Shown here: piece after piece, positions 34,144 through 45,938 of the stretch
How the letters are laid out: the number at the start of each line of letters is the position of its first letter
Numbering within the stretch: position 1 is the first letter of the stretch
NCBI GenBank assembly: GCA_001574975.1
Contig: KQ965820.1
Coordinates: 103,663 to 167,662 of the forward strand
DNA from: Gonapodya prolifera JEL478
Taxonomy: Eukaryota; Monoblepharomycota; Monoblepharidomycetes; Monoblepharidales; Gonapodyaceae
Reading direction: 5' to 3'
DNA length: 64,000 nucleotides
The notes under the pieces: generated by a model
Databases searched by the model: none
What the model was told of the DNA's origin: nothing
What the model saw: only the letters and a program-made list of their open reading frames with translations
Position numbers and translations under genes: made by a program

Positions 34144-35265
34144 AGCGGGAAGTTTTGATACCGTGAGGCGGAGGGCAGTTAAGGGTTATGTCGTTTACTG
34201 GGTCCACGTAATGAAAGCGTACGTACGAATTGGCAACGGTTGTCGAGTTACAACACAAGTTTATTTATGTACATGTTCACTCAAACAATCTTGAGCACTT
34301 ATCCCTGTAAGGCTTCCACAGTGGGCCGGGAAGGTTGTCCACACGCCCCACTGTTAACCTTCTGTAAAACACGCGAAAACGGGAGGACAAAACTAAACAG
34401 AGTACACTTGACCACATTTGAATGCAGATTCGGATCTTTCGATTCGGTTGTTAAATTGCTCCACATAATCCAGCGCGTACTGGTTGCCGTTCTGGAGGAC
34501 GCGGTGGGTCGGAAGAGACCCTGTCGAGTATGAGATTGCAAGCAGCCACGGTTGCTCGACTGCTGTACCCTGTGAAGCAGGTGTTGTGGGCAGTTTTTGC
34601 TCACGGCACGACGATGCTCGACAAAACTTCCTCCCCACCTTTGGTCTCTCGATATCACCTTCGGTCTGAAGGTCTGACCAGCCCAGCGCTGCCGGGAAGG
34701 AAAGAGGGCTCTAAGCTTACAAAGACGCGGGTTTTGACCACACAACCCCAAAAGACTTCGGAGTCGTTCTGGTTGCCGTTTCGAAGGACGTGGCGGGTCT
34801 TGGAGAGCCCCATTGGCTCCCGGGTACCAGCTCGGTATTACGCTGGTATGGGGAGGCATGTGCTCCGGGGCTTAGCGCTTGATCTAAAGTGCGACAGCTC
34901 TCCCTTGCCATCTGAAATCTTTTTCTTTTTGAGAGATATTCAAACCAATGAAAATGGAAGCAAGCTGAATGGCCGGCGCTGAAGGTGTCGATGCTGTTGA
35001 ATTGCATTCGTATTGGAGAGGAAAGGGGAACGACCATTCCGTTTGGCAGACAGTCTCAGACAAATTTGCACAATCGGTGTTCTTCCTCTCGAAATGGTGT
35101 GGCATTCTGGGATGTGAAGACTCACGCGAGCGGACACCCCTTTTCACCCCGACACGGCCCTGAAAGAGCTCTAACAGTTTTCTGCGCACCTTGCGTTTCT
35201 ACAAGGGGAGTTTTTGCAGCTTAAAGTTCATATTACAGATTCTTCCCATTGCAGTACTGTTAATT
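34144..35265. other. 3' flank of protease copy 1 and uncertain coding remnants
   Basis: The first ~165 bp after the stop are homologous, inverted, to the 3' flank of protease copy 2 (shared GTACATGTTCA and TCTTGAGCACTT words). On the minus strand, 34638-34393 has a plausible terminal-exon frame (YALDYVEQFNNRIERSESAF) that I cannot extend. A related stretch (TGGTTGCCGTT..GGACG.GG.GGGTC) occurs at 34479 and again at 34761, suggesting a small duplicated and degraded gene. Nothing firm can be called. Confidence 0.3.
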
Positions 35266-36865
<1,600 letters not shown>

Positions 36866-37478
36866 TATGCCGTTTGGTAGATGAAGGAACTTGGAATATG
36901 TGGCCAAGATTCGCAGAGCCTGGGCAGAATGCCTGGACAGAAAAGGGAACTGCGGAATTTTCCGTCGGAAAAAGACCTGCCAGGGATGGGCGGTCCTGCT
37001 GCACCAATCAACTCACGTATCACTGCCATTGTTGAGCAGTTTGTGTAACGTTACTTGGTTTTTTAAGGTCTGACAAAGGTCTGGTGAATCAAACCCAATG
37101 TCCGTCCATTCATGTGAATGAAACATGTTGGTAAGCTCCACTTCCACATTCGAAAACAAGGTCCGGTTCCCCGCCCTCCCCCTCTCCACATCACTAGCAT
37201 CCGGACCCTTGAAAGCGCAATGCAACAAGTTTGGACGGTTGTGATGGTCGGAGGTGCAGCATTCCACAAAGTTCTCATTTACGTACATCGTTGTTTGGGA
37301 ACAGTGCATCGTGGAAAACAACAGGATCAAGTGCTCAAGAATGGTTGATTGAACATGTACAAATAAATTACGTAGTGATGCAACATCCGATGTCTCATGG
37401 TACCCTGTCACTGTGTGGAATTGGTGAAAGGCACCGCCCGTCCGTCGACCGTCCCCTCACAGTATCGGACCGCCCGCT
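36866..37478. other. intergenic stretch with inverted protease 3' flank
   Basis: No gene is supported. Roughly 37330-37478 is the 3' flank of protease copy 2 and is homologous, inverted, to the sequence after 34143. The rest probably contains the GAPDH promoter. Confidence 0.45.
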
Positions 37479-38513
37479 CTAAACCAGACCCGAATTTGCC
37501 ATCGCAATCGTGTTCTGGATCCACGTCGAGATCCCCGTAAGCCGCACCACCGTCGCCGGGGTGTTGCGCTGGTCACACGGGATAGGCCCGAAGCTCGTGA
37601 TCCCCCACAGCACACCGCGGGAAATGTGTGGCCCGCCCGAATCGCCGCTACACGTGGCAGTCTGCTGCCCCTGCGCGTTGACGACGCCAATGACGCACCC
37701 GAGGTTGGCGCGGGTGCTGGAATCAAACCCGTACGTGCGTTCGCAGTCGAAGTTGTTGTTCACGCGCATGTTCATGCCCTGCAAATTCCGCGGGAAGGAT
37801 ATGCTCCCCTGCGTCCCGCCTGGGTTGTTAATGCCCCACCCGAGAGCGAAATCGTCGTCGCCAATTGCGGGCACGGTCGACTCCTTGTTGAGCGGCACGG
37901 GGGTGATGTCCGTGATGGGTCTGGACTCCTGGAACGGCTCCAAGATCCACAACGCGGCGTCGTGACCCGTTGTGTCGACCGACCCCGAGGAGGAGTTGTA
38001 TCCCGGGTTGAGTACGATGTTGCGCACGTTCATCGTCCGGCAGCTTTGCTGGTTGGAGCACGCCAGTGTGCTGTCCTGGAGCCCGACATAGGCGCGGCGG
38101 TACGCGGCGCCGCTCGACATGGACCCGCAGTGGGCCGCGGTGATGAGGATGGGCACGGGGCTGGCCTGGATGAGCGAGCCCGTGCAGCGGCGCGCGAAGG
38201 TCCCGAAATTGGATTCGAGCTGGGCGACGTAGGGGTATTGCGCGATGTCGACGGTGAAGCCCCCAATGACGACTGCCGGAGTTGGGAGGTGGATGGTGAC
38301 GAGGTGAAGTTTCGTTGTGAATGAGTCAATCCGGTGCCAGTCTGCCACTTCCTGACTGTAATCTGAGCACTCACGACTCGTGGTCTTGACTCCATCCGCC
38401 ACATTGCGCACCTGCGCCGTCGAGGGTGTGCCAAAGAACGCCAAAGCGAGCAGAGCGACCACAACGACGAACTGCGTGGTCGAAGCATTTGCCGTGGCCT
38501 GTACACGCGCCAT
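37479..38513 (-). CDS. secreted S1-family serine protease, copy 2
   Basis: Two exons (38513-38375, 38272-37479) give 310 residues, the same length as copy 1 and roughly three quarters identical by eye over the mature domain. Signal peptide VVVVALLALAFFGTPSTAQ; mature start near VIGGFTVDIAQYPYVAQLES. Catalytic residues: His in LITAAHCG, Asp in GHDAALW, Ser in CSGDSGGPH; Ala again at the position that sets S1 specificity. The single intron (102 bp, also a multiple of three and open) is at exactly the same codon as intron 1 of copy 1. The codons GHDAALWILEPFQESRP run without the second intron found in copy 1. An open frame upstream of ATG 38513 exists but the signal peptide fixes the start. It probably digests external protein. 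Confidence 0.92.
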   Translation of the reverse strand: MARVQATANASTTQFVVVVALLALAFFGTPSTAQVRNVADGVKTTSRECSDYSQEVADWHRIDSFTTKLHLVTIHLPTPAVVIGGFTVDIAQYPYVAQLESNFGTFARRCTGSLIQASPVPILITAAHCGSMSSGAAYRRAYVGLQDSTLACSNQQSCRTMNVRNIVLNPGYNSSSGSVDTTGHDAALWILEPFQESRPITDITPVPLNKESTVPAIGDDDFALGWGINNPGGTQGSISFPRNLQGMNMRVNNNFDCERTYGFDSSTRANLGCVIGVVNAQGQQTATCSGDSGGPHISRGVLWGITSFGPIPCDQRNTPATVVRLTGISTWIQNTIAMANSGLV

Positions 38514-39324
38514 CGGTGGATTTAGGAGAACTAGTACAAGGGCTATCGCGCTGTGCAAACTCACGCCCTCATTCTGGCTGTCCCTGCAGGTCGTTTTTGC
38601 ACGTGGCTGGTGCAATAAATTTTGGGTTGGTGCCTCTTTCAGGTCTGTCCGCTCTGAGCGACCCCAACCGGAGTTCCACAGTCCACATACCTGCACCTTC
38701 ACCTCCCCCGTCACTTCATGCGCTCCCCCGCTCAACTACCCTCTCCCATTCTTTTCTCTCTGCTTAACGTCTTCGGCTTCTCGCTCCTCCGTCCCCCCGA
38801 CAGGCAACCACCCCTTCTTCGTCTCCATCCTCCTCGACAAAACCAGCTTCCATGTCCGCTGCCGGACTTCTCGGTGAGCTCCACCCGCCCATCAATGTTG
38901 CTGAGCATACCTCGCTCACCGCCGTTCCGCCGCTCCAGTTCCGTTGCCTCTCTACACTGCTGAGCGGCGCGCGCACTAGCTGGCGATGAAACATGCGCCA
39001 GAAACTCGGGTACTTGGGTCGTCGGGTTGCCGTGCTCTTGCCCTTCTCGTTCTATCCTTTATCTGGGCCTGTGGTCTGCTTCCACGTGTGACGACGCAGT
39101 GTGCACTGTGAACAGTCTTGGAGAGGGAAGAGGTCAAGGTGCGTAATCCTTGCTGTTTCGATGATCCAGAGTTCCTCCATTCACCACTCGTCTTCTAACT
39201 ACAACGTTTGGCGTTTGGCCGCCCATATGGACTTTTCCCCGGCTAGGACGTTTCCTTTCGATTTACTTCATCTTTCATCTAGTCAGCAAATTCAAGTGTA
39301 TCGTAGCACCGTTACCCCACGCTT

Positions 39325-39429
39325 GTCGCCGGGGGAGGTTGTGCGGGTTTCAGCAACACCTCCAGGAGGACTTCCCCGGGTAACCGTCGCGGTGGAGGCG
39401 TGAAATAAGCACCACACCCGCGCAACCTC
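39325..39429 (+). mobile_element. MITE-like element, copy 1
   Basis: The element begins GTCGCCGGGGGAGGTTGTGC and ends ACCCGCGCAACCTC, so its ends form an inverted repeat GAGGTTG.GCGGGT. Its interior (AACACCTCC..GGA.CTTCCCCGG) matches the reverse complement of the element at 45076-45179 at most positions. It is far too short to code for a transposase, so a non-autonomous element is the likely interpretation. Confidence 0.65.
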
Positions 39430-39486
39430 TGTCATTTTCCGTATTTTGTTTTCGTCCTTGTCCCTCTTTCACCTGCCAGGAGGTCA

Positions 39487-39560
39487 TTGGCATGGGACTT
39501 GTGCGTCAACAGCAACTCGGACTGCGAGCGGACGTACGGGCTCCACGTGTCCACCGGCAG
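39487..39560 (+). pseudogene. fragment of a third serine protease gene
   Basis: The frame reads LCVNSNSDCERTYGLHVSTG, clearly related to MRVNNNFDCERTYGFDSST of protease copy 2 and LRVNNNYDCERTYGIDSSS of copy 1. Neither the upstream His/Asp parts nor the downstream Ser motif is present nearby. It is a relic of about 70 bp, ending about 90 bp downstream of the MITE-like element. Confidence 0.7.
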
Positions 39561-39810
39561 TTGGAAACAGCGCCAAAAGCTTCCTGAATTCATGAGTCCA
39601 AAAAATGTAATTACTGCGCTACATAGCATATGCGCTTCCAAAAATATAAAATGTGAAAACATCAAATGAGGTGGAGGTCGAAGTGGGAAACACAAAGCGG
39701 GGAGCGACGACGACAACAGCGACAGATGACCACCCTGACCCACAGCCCAAGGTCCAAGGTGTCGAGAAAGTTGGACTGCTGAGATGGCGCAGGCTGCAGG
39801 CTGCACAAGC

Positions 39811-41180
39811 TCAGTCCATGACAAGGTACTGCGACATCCCCGGCGAATCAATCGCTAACCCCGCCGGGTCCTCCAGCACGTGCGTGTCGCCAAGGTGTTC
39901 GGCCGTCACATTCACGGGCGACAGCATCGCGGTGGTAAGAAACACGTCGTACGGGTTTGTCGTCCACACCGCGTTGGCGAACTCGCCCACGCGGATGTCC
40001 AGAAGCGACGTCACCCTTCCCCTGCCCCTGCCGACACCCACGCCGTCGTCGTCCTCGTGCACGAGCTGCAAGGCATACTGCGCACCCAAGGTGGGTTTGA
40101 AGTCGTGGAATGAGGGGAGAGGGAGTTCGAGACCCGAGGAGTAGGAGTTGGTGTGAGAGGTGTGAGAGAGGGCCGTGGGGAGGACGTGGAAGGCGGGCAA
40201 GGAGGGGAAGGGGAAGGGCGGTGAGGACTCGGAGTAGGTCCGGCGGGGTCGTTTGCGTCGCGAGAGAACGTCGAGCCCCCCGCCGAACGAGTAGGACCGT
40301 TTTATGGACCCGGGGTCGGACCGCACCAAGCCTGAGGCGGAAGTGGAGGCAAGGAGACCTGCACTCGCCGCCCTCTGCCCGATCCTCGTCGGACCAAAGT
40401 TCAGTTCAAACGTGTAAAACGTCTCCCGTCCCACGTCTTGCCAGGGTGTGCAAGCGCATACTTCGAGCGGGGGGAAGTGCTCGTAGAGCGAGAGGCGGAC
40501 GAGGCGGACGGCGAGGCGGCTTGACGATGAGGTGGGGGTGGTGACGCGGGTAGGAGTGGGAGAAGAGTCGGAGAGGAGGGTGGATGTGGTTTCGGGGGAG
40601 GCTGGGGCGGATGGTGATCGAGTCGAGGAGGATGGCACGGTAGACGTGGAGGAGGAGGAGGAAGACCGGGCCCCGCACGAGCCAGCACAGGCCTTGTCCA
40701 GTTCGTCGTATTGCGTCACGTCGGAGAGATCATCCCGCGCGATGCTGCCAGGGCGGGACACGGGAGTGATTGCTGGTTCCTTGAGGGGAGGCATTTCGCG
40801 GCGAGGAAGGGCGCAGACCCAGAGCTGAAAGACGAGGCGCAGGTTATTCGCTAAATACGCCATACGCCAGTCAATGGCGGGGGTGTGCTTGCCTGGTAAT
40901 TCTTCTGGAGGTCCAACCTGGTGACACCTTCCAGGGGTCCTCTCCTTCGCACCGCGGATCCCGTCGCGGGTGCAGCGAGTGAGAGAGGCACAGCCACCTG
41001 CGTGCTAAAGTATCCGTCGCCGGAGAGGAGTTCTGGGGCTGATTTGTCGAACAAGTCCACAGTGACGATTTGGACTGGCGGGAGGGTGAAGAGGGGGCAA
41101 AATGAACGGTGGAGCGTGAGAGGACCCGTCGATTGGAAAGATGTGACCCGGATGGTGCGATTTAGCGATGATTTGTGATT
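39811..41180 (-). CDS. unrecognised protein, possible regulator
   Basis: I do not recognise this gene. Two parts join in frame through a very short GT..AG intron (40927-40893, 35 nt): an upstream exon with VQIVTVDLFDKSAPELLSGD and YFSTQVAVPLSLAAP, and a long exon 40892-39811 with DWRMAYLANNLRLVFQLWV, a Ser/Thr/Pro-rich disordered stretch, SLYEHFPPLEVCACTPWQ, ETFYTFELNFGPTRIGQR, a basic patch (RRKRPRRTYSE) and a C-terminus ending SQYLVMD. The start is unknown; coding extends upstream to about 41180. The mix of folded blocks, basic patch and long disordered segments suggests a nuclear protein, but no DNA-binding motif is recognised. The window neighbours a bHLH gene on the same strand. Confidence 0.5.
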
Positions 41181-41404
41181 ATTAGGACTGGATTTGGGCG
41201 GCAATTGGGCGACGAGGCAACCCACCGTTCTTTGACAGAGTGTAAGACCGCCAGCACTCTTCGTTCGCAGACGTGCGCGGCGGCTCGCTCTTGAGATACT
41301 GCGGATACACCATTGGAGCGCGTGTTGCGAATATCGGGTGTTTGTGCGAGTGTAAGAAGCCACTTGAGTTTCCCCATCGGAAGCTAAATCCGGCTCAACC
41401 CTCA

Positions 41405-41921
41405 ATCACCGCGCGTCACCCACGAACGCGACAATCAGCAGACAAAAAATAGAATCCGGTGGGCCAGTGCACGGTGCCTGCCACGCTGACCGCGTCTGGC
41501 CGGGTGCGGGACCGTTCCAGTGCGTTCCCGCTTTTCTGGGCTGCGAGGCGTTTGTGTGCGGCGTGTCTCCCACCGCACGCAAAATGCAACCTCAGCAAAA
41601 TTATGAATTTTTTGCCGGTTCCAGGCCGGACCGGAGCATTCGTTGTTACATTTCGAGGAGGACCGAGGTCACGAGTCCGTGGCCAAAGAGCAAAGCGCTC
41701 ACCGTGATGGCTCGTGCTCCGCGAATTGGAATACTCATGAGATACTTAGAAGTTTCAGGACAAGACCGTCACTGTGTGCTATAAAGGCTCATCTGTTATG
41801 TTACAACATTCATCAATATTCACTGCACGCTATTGGGTGCAAGTCTTTGGGATTATGGGTATACTGCAAAAGTGCCAAAGGTATTGCATCATTGCTTCAA
41901 TGGCATCATTCCATCATTCCA
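41405..41921. other. intergenic stretch
   Basis: No gene is supported between the unknown gene and the end of the bHLH gene. Short frames on both strands lack family resemblance. Confidence 0.35.
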
Positions 41922-43334
41922 TCATTCAACATCCATGATCCCATCCGGAGGACTGCTACTGACGGTGCTCAGCCCGCCGGGACTCGTCACGCTATTGGAG
42001 CGATGTCGCGGCGAGGGGGCGTACACTGGGCGACCCATGCTCGTGCTCATGGTCATGCTCGGTGGAAGCACACTCGCCACCGCTCGTGCGTGCGGACGCG
42101 CCAGAATTCCGCCTTCGAGTGGTTCGCCCACCATTTGACGTAACCGAAGAACCTCGCCTTCCAGATCTCGTTCGCGGTTGATGAGAGTGCCGAGGACGCT
42201 CTGGACTTGACGCACGTAGTCCACTGTTTTTGTGAGGATGTAGCCTTTGCTCGGGCGGGCGCGGGAGGATTGCTGGTGGATGTTGGTGGAGGGGTAAATT
42301 TAACAGTTAAGAGAAATCAATTTGTGTCATTTGATCTCGTCTCTCCCCTCTCCGCTCCCTCCCCCCCCAACACCATCACCAACTCACACCAACAGTCGCG
42401 CCCTCCCCGCTCAACATATGCGACGGAAGCAGCTCCGTCAAGTCGTTGAGCTTCTCGTTGATGATATCGCGCCGTCTTCGCTCAACCGCAATGTGCTTTT
42501 CACGTCGTGTTCGCTTCTTCTCGACGATGTCGGGAGTGCCCGCACTATAACGAGCACGCGAGGGAGCGTATAAGCGATCCCATTCTGTTTTGTAAACTGT
42601 GACGGAGGGGGGAGCGCAGTGGCCCAACCCCAACCACGAACTCACCTTCGTCCGTCGTCCGTATCGATACTCAACGTCCCCAGACTCCGCGCATGCGGCG
42701 TGCCGCTGTAATACGCATACTCCACTCCTGCAGGCATACTGGCGCTGTAGGTTCCCGTCTGCATTCCCCGAGGTTGTATCGTGATAGGCGACACTGTCGC
42801 TTGCAGCCGCGGAGACAAGCTGATTGGCGACACCGTCCCCGAAAAGTGCCCATTTCCGTTGGTGTACACTTGTTGTCCCACCAGACAAGGGGATCCGCCC
42901 GCAGACTGGTACTGGGGCGCGCTTCCTGTTGCTGTTGTAGTAAACTCGTCCGGCTCCAGCTCGCTGTACCCATGTTGCGGAGACGCTCCAGGCGAGGGGT
43001 TCATGTCGTCCGGTGTAACGGCATCTTCCAGGTGGAACTTGAAGATATCGTCGTCTTCCGATTTTATCAGCGGGTCGCCCCCATGGTCCGTGGGGAGGTT
43101 AGGCAACCACGGAGCTAGGTCGTAAAACGGGGGCTGCGACGGTGGATGGACCCCCACAGCGGCTGCTGCGAAGGATCCCGAGGATGCAGAGGTGTTGAGG
43201 ACGTTGGAAAACTGGTAAGGGTCGGTGAAGGTGTCGATGAAGTGGATCGGTTGAGGCGAGATGGACAGAGGACGGCTGCGGGACCCGGGCGACACTGCGG
43301 GGCTCGAGAGCCGGCGCGAGCCCGAGGAGTACAT
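41922..43334 (-). CDS. basic helix-loop-helix leucine-zipper transcription factor
   Basis: Three exons: 43334 to about 42671 or 42646, 42584-42388 and 42272-41922. The first encodes a long Ser/Pro-rich acidic region (GGDPLIKSEDDDIFKFHLED and many SP sites). The second holds the basic region and helix 1: KRTRREKHIAVERRRRDIIN and EKLNDLTELLP; the His-Glu-Arg triplet at the class B positions predicts binding to CACGTG E-boxes. The third has helix 2 (KGYILTKTVDYVRQVQ) and a leucine zipper (LINRERDLEGEVLRLRQMV). A loop lengthened by the exon 2/3 join fits SREBP/USF-type factors; no membrane segment follows, so it is not a typical SREBP. The donor of exon 1 is unsettled: GTGAGT at 42645 gives the wrong phase, GTATCG at 42670 the right one. 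Start at 43334 is the first ATG; in-frame coding continues upstream to about 43470. Confidence 0.85.
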
Positions 43335-43465
43335 AGTTCTAGGCGTGGAGAGATCCGACTTTCGTGGTGTGGTGAGGTATCGCTGGGTGACTTGCGTGAA
43401 ATCGGGCAGTTGGCCACGGAGCTCCCCACCCGCTTTTCCGCCAATCGCGCAATTAAACCTTTCAC
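43335..43465. promoter_or_regulatory. divergent promoter of bHLH and Nudix genes
   Basis: The two start codons face away from each other with 131 bp between. The bHLH frame stays open across most of it, so a more upstream bHLH start would shorten the gap to a few bases. Confidence 0.45.
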
Positions 43466-44780
43466 ATGGCAAGCACCCTGGCTGCGTCGCACACTCTTCG
43501 GCGGCCCAGTGTGAAAGAACTGCCAGAAAGAGCCGCGGAGCAGCTGTCGAGAATCAAGAAGCTTTGGGATCGTCACGAACGAGGTGATCCGGTGCGTTTG
43601 GAGAATCGATTGCGGGACACTCTGTCGTTATTGTATTAATACTGAATCGCATACATGACTTGTAAAAGTATGGGCCAGAGTACAGGTGCGTCCGCGAGGA
43701 AGGAGGTGTTCGCTTGAACTACTGAAGGAGACACCTGCGATTCAGGGCATCCGTGCTGGTACCACTCATCTATAACAGCGAAACGTCAGCTTTTGACATT
43801 TTGCTCACACGACGGAGGTGCGATTGTGCTCGCTTTGTTGGGGGATGACGCAAATGTTACTAACCCATAGTTCACTTCCAGCACCAAGCTCAGGAGTCAT
43901 TCGGGAGAGGTTGCGTTCCCAGGCGGTCGAAGAGACGAAGGCGATGAGAATGTCGTGGTGAGGGCGACCGGAGTCGTTGTTCGGGGGGAAAGTTGCCCAG
44001 GTTGAAACTTGGCTTTGGAAGAAAGACGACGGCGTTACGTGAGGCGTACGAGGAAGTGGGACTGCCCCCGTCGTGTGTCAATGTGATCACACGGTGGCCG
44101 CCAAGTGAGATGATTTCGAACATCGCTTCTCGTTCGCCAGTTCGCTGACCACCCGTTTCCAGTTGTGTCGCGAAACAACCTCCTCGTCACCCCCGTGATC
44201 GCACTCACACCACCCGACTTCACACCGACGCCGAATCCGGACGAAGTCGAGTCTGTGTTCAAGGTTCCAACGACGCACTTTCTGTCTGCGGGACACTATT
44301 GGTACGACACCTTAATGTGGAATGGGACCAACTTTAGATTGCATCGGTTCTCGTACGGAGATTATGTCGTGAGCGGATTGACTGCGGATGTCTGCATCCA
44401 GGTGGCAATGGTGAGTGAGCAGTCTGCTGGACCTCCCCCGTCTTGTACATCTCAGTTCTTGTTGGACAATTATCAAGGCAGCGCACGATATTCAAGATGA
44501 GGCGCTTCTGGGCTACAACCTTTCCGAACCGGGTCAGACGTCGTACGAGGACCTGATAGAAAAGCTCGTTCGGGAAGGGCGGTTCACTAAGCCAGACCTC
44601 GAGTTTGTGAAGAAGAGGAATCTGAAGGAAACGCCCGTGTTTGTGGATACCCGCGTTGCAGCCGACGCGATGGATGTGGATCTGGGGGATCGTGCATTGT
44701 TTTCTGTCGTGGGTGCGGAGGAGGAAGGCCCAGAGTCGGAGGGTAAAGAAGCACCGAGGACAGTCAACGGCAGGATGTGA
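43466..44780 (+). CDS. PCD1: Nudix hydrolase, coenzyme A diphosphatase type (PCD1/NUDT7-like)
   Basis: Seven exons (43466-43591, 43669-43685, 43746-43817, 43882-43957, 44027-44105, 44163-44410, 44478-44780) total 921 nt, 306 residues. After an N-terminal helical segment (VKELPERAAEQLSRIKKLW) comes the Nudix fold: ASVLVPLIYN, the CoA-type extension and Nudix box LRSHSGEVAFPGGRRDEGD.. ALREAYEEVGL, then RWPPIVSRNNLLVTPVIAL. The LRSHxGEVxFPGGxRDxxD..TALREAxEEVGL pattern marks enzymes that cleave CoA and acyl-CoA to 3',5'-ADP and phosphopantetheine, usually in peroxisomes or mitochondria. No clear C-terminal SKL peroxisome signal is seen (the end is TVNGRM). Exon 2 is only 17 nt; its inclusion is required to reach YGPEYRASVLV in frame. 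Confidence 0.9.
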
Positions 44781-45938
44781 GGGGCTTGAGTTCGATAGTG
44801 CAATATGTAGTGTTGATTATTTATCTGGAAGAACTTCTCTTCATCGATTTGCCATTCGGGTTGTATGCTTGGGGTTCTTAGAGGTGGCGAGTTTGTAGCT
44901 GCGGTGCTCGAACCGCTTGTCGCCTTCGGCAGTGATGCTGCACAGGACTCGTGTAACAGACGTGTTCGTTATTTGCAGAAGCCAAGAGAAACACGTTTTG
45001 GGTAAGGAACATGACGAGGGCCAATAAATTTCAAATGGTTCGAAGGCACTTTGGCTGAAAAACATGCACAAAAGGGAGGTTGTGCGGGTGTGGTGTATTA
45101 TTAGCGCCTCCAGCGCATCGATTAACCGGGGAAGTTCCTCTAGGAGGTGTTGCGGACCCGCACAACCTCACCCGGCGACGCGACTGGGGCCCCAAACTAT
45201 TGTACACAGCAGCATTAACTGAATGAGGAGAGAGGGGAGTAAAGGGCAGGAGTAGGAGCAGGAGCAGGAAGGGAGAGGGAGGAATCAAGAGACGACGGAA
45301 ACGAGGTGTGAGTTCGACCTGTACAGAAATGGTGGACCGTAGCAAAACCCACCTCCAATCGGCTGCTGCGATCTCTCACACCTCCCATGGAACCGTCGAA
45401 ACCTTCTTCCTTGGCAAGACGGTGCGCAGTACTCACTTGCGTCGTCAGGAAAGACTCAGACCAACGGACCGGGGTATGTGGCCCCTGCGTTTCCGCAGGC
45501 GCCGAGACTCGGGTTTTCCGGTAATTTTCAGCGCCAGCTAGTGCGCGCGGCTCCCTCAGCAGTGCAGAGAGGAAACGGAACTGGATGGAAATGGGAAGGA
45601 GTGTTTTAGGGAGAACATTTGCCTCATCTGACGGAAAGAGAAGCTCACTTGGAAGTCCCGTGACGCTAGGTGCCATCGAGAGCGTCGATGAGGGACGTAG
45701 AGGGGGAATACAAAGGGATTGGCTTGGAGTGGTGGAAAGGGGAGGGAGGACGGTGGTGTCAGCATGAGAAGGCACGGCGAGAAGTCGGAGAGGGAGTGCG
45801 AGTGTGCAGGGAGAATGGGGAGGGAGTGCAGGTGGAGAGGAGGGGAAGGGAGTGCAAGTGGAAGTGGAGCACGATTGAGAGCTCCTTTTTTCTCAATACA
45901 TGGTGAGGCCACAGCAACATCCCAAATCTCAAATCTCA
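44781..45938. other. intergenic, purine-strand-biased low-complexity DNA
   Basis: No firm gene. Tracts at about 45220-45310 and 45690-45880 are rich in G and A on the plus strand. A minus-strand frame (about 45677-45215, starting MAPSVTGLPSELLFPSDEAN) is open but its composition follows the strand bias and I give it little weight. A MITE-like element lies at 45076-45179. Confidence 0.35.
45076..45179 (-). mobile_element. MITE-like element, copy 2
   Basis: Read on the minus strand it begins GTCGCCGGGTGAGGTTGTGC and ends ACCCGCACAACCTC, with the same terminal inverted repeats and the same interior order of motifs (AACACCTCC, CTTCCCCGG, GGAGGCG, CACCACACCCGC) as the copy at 39325-39429. Copies lie in opposite orientation 5.7 kb apart. 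Confidence 0.65.

Larger units (their letters stand above)
38514..39810. other. protease upstream region with relic and mobile-type element
   Basis: No intact gene. The stretch holds the promoter of protease copy 2, a short-repeat element at 39325-39429 and a protease fragment at 39487-39560, listed separately. Confidence 0.4.

Noticed and set aside
39432-39851. 139-codon minus-strand frame over the protease relic
   Set aside because: No family resemblance, and it overlaps the better-supported plus-strand protease fragment.
43466-43639. A separate 57-residue small protein starting at 43466
   Set aside because: Its first 42 codons splice via a 17-nt exon into the Nudix domain with correct phase, so it is exon 1 of that gene plus intron read-through.
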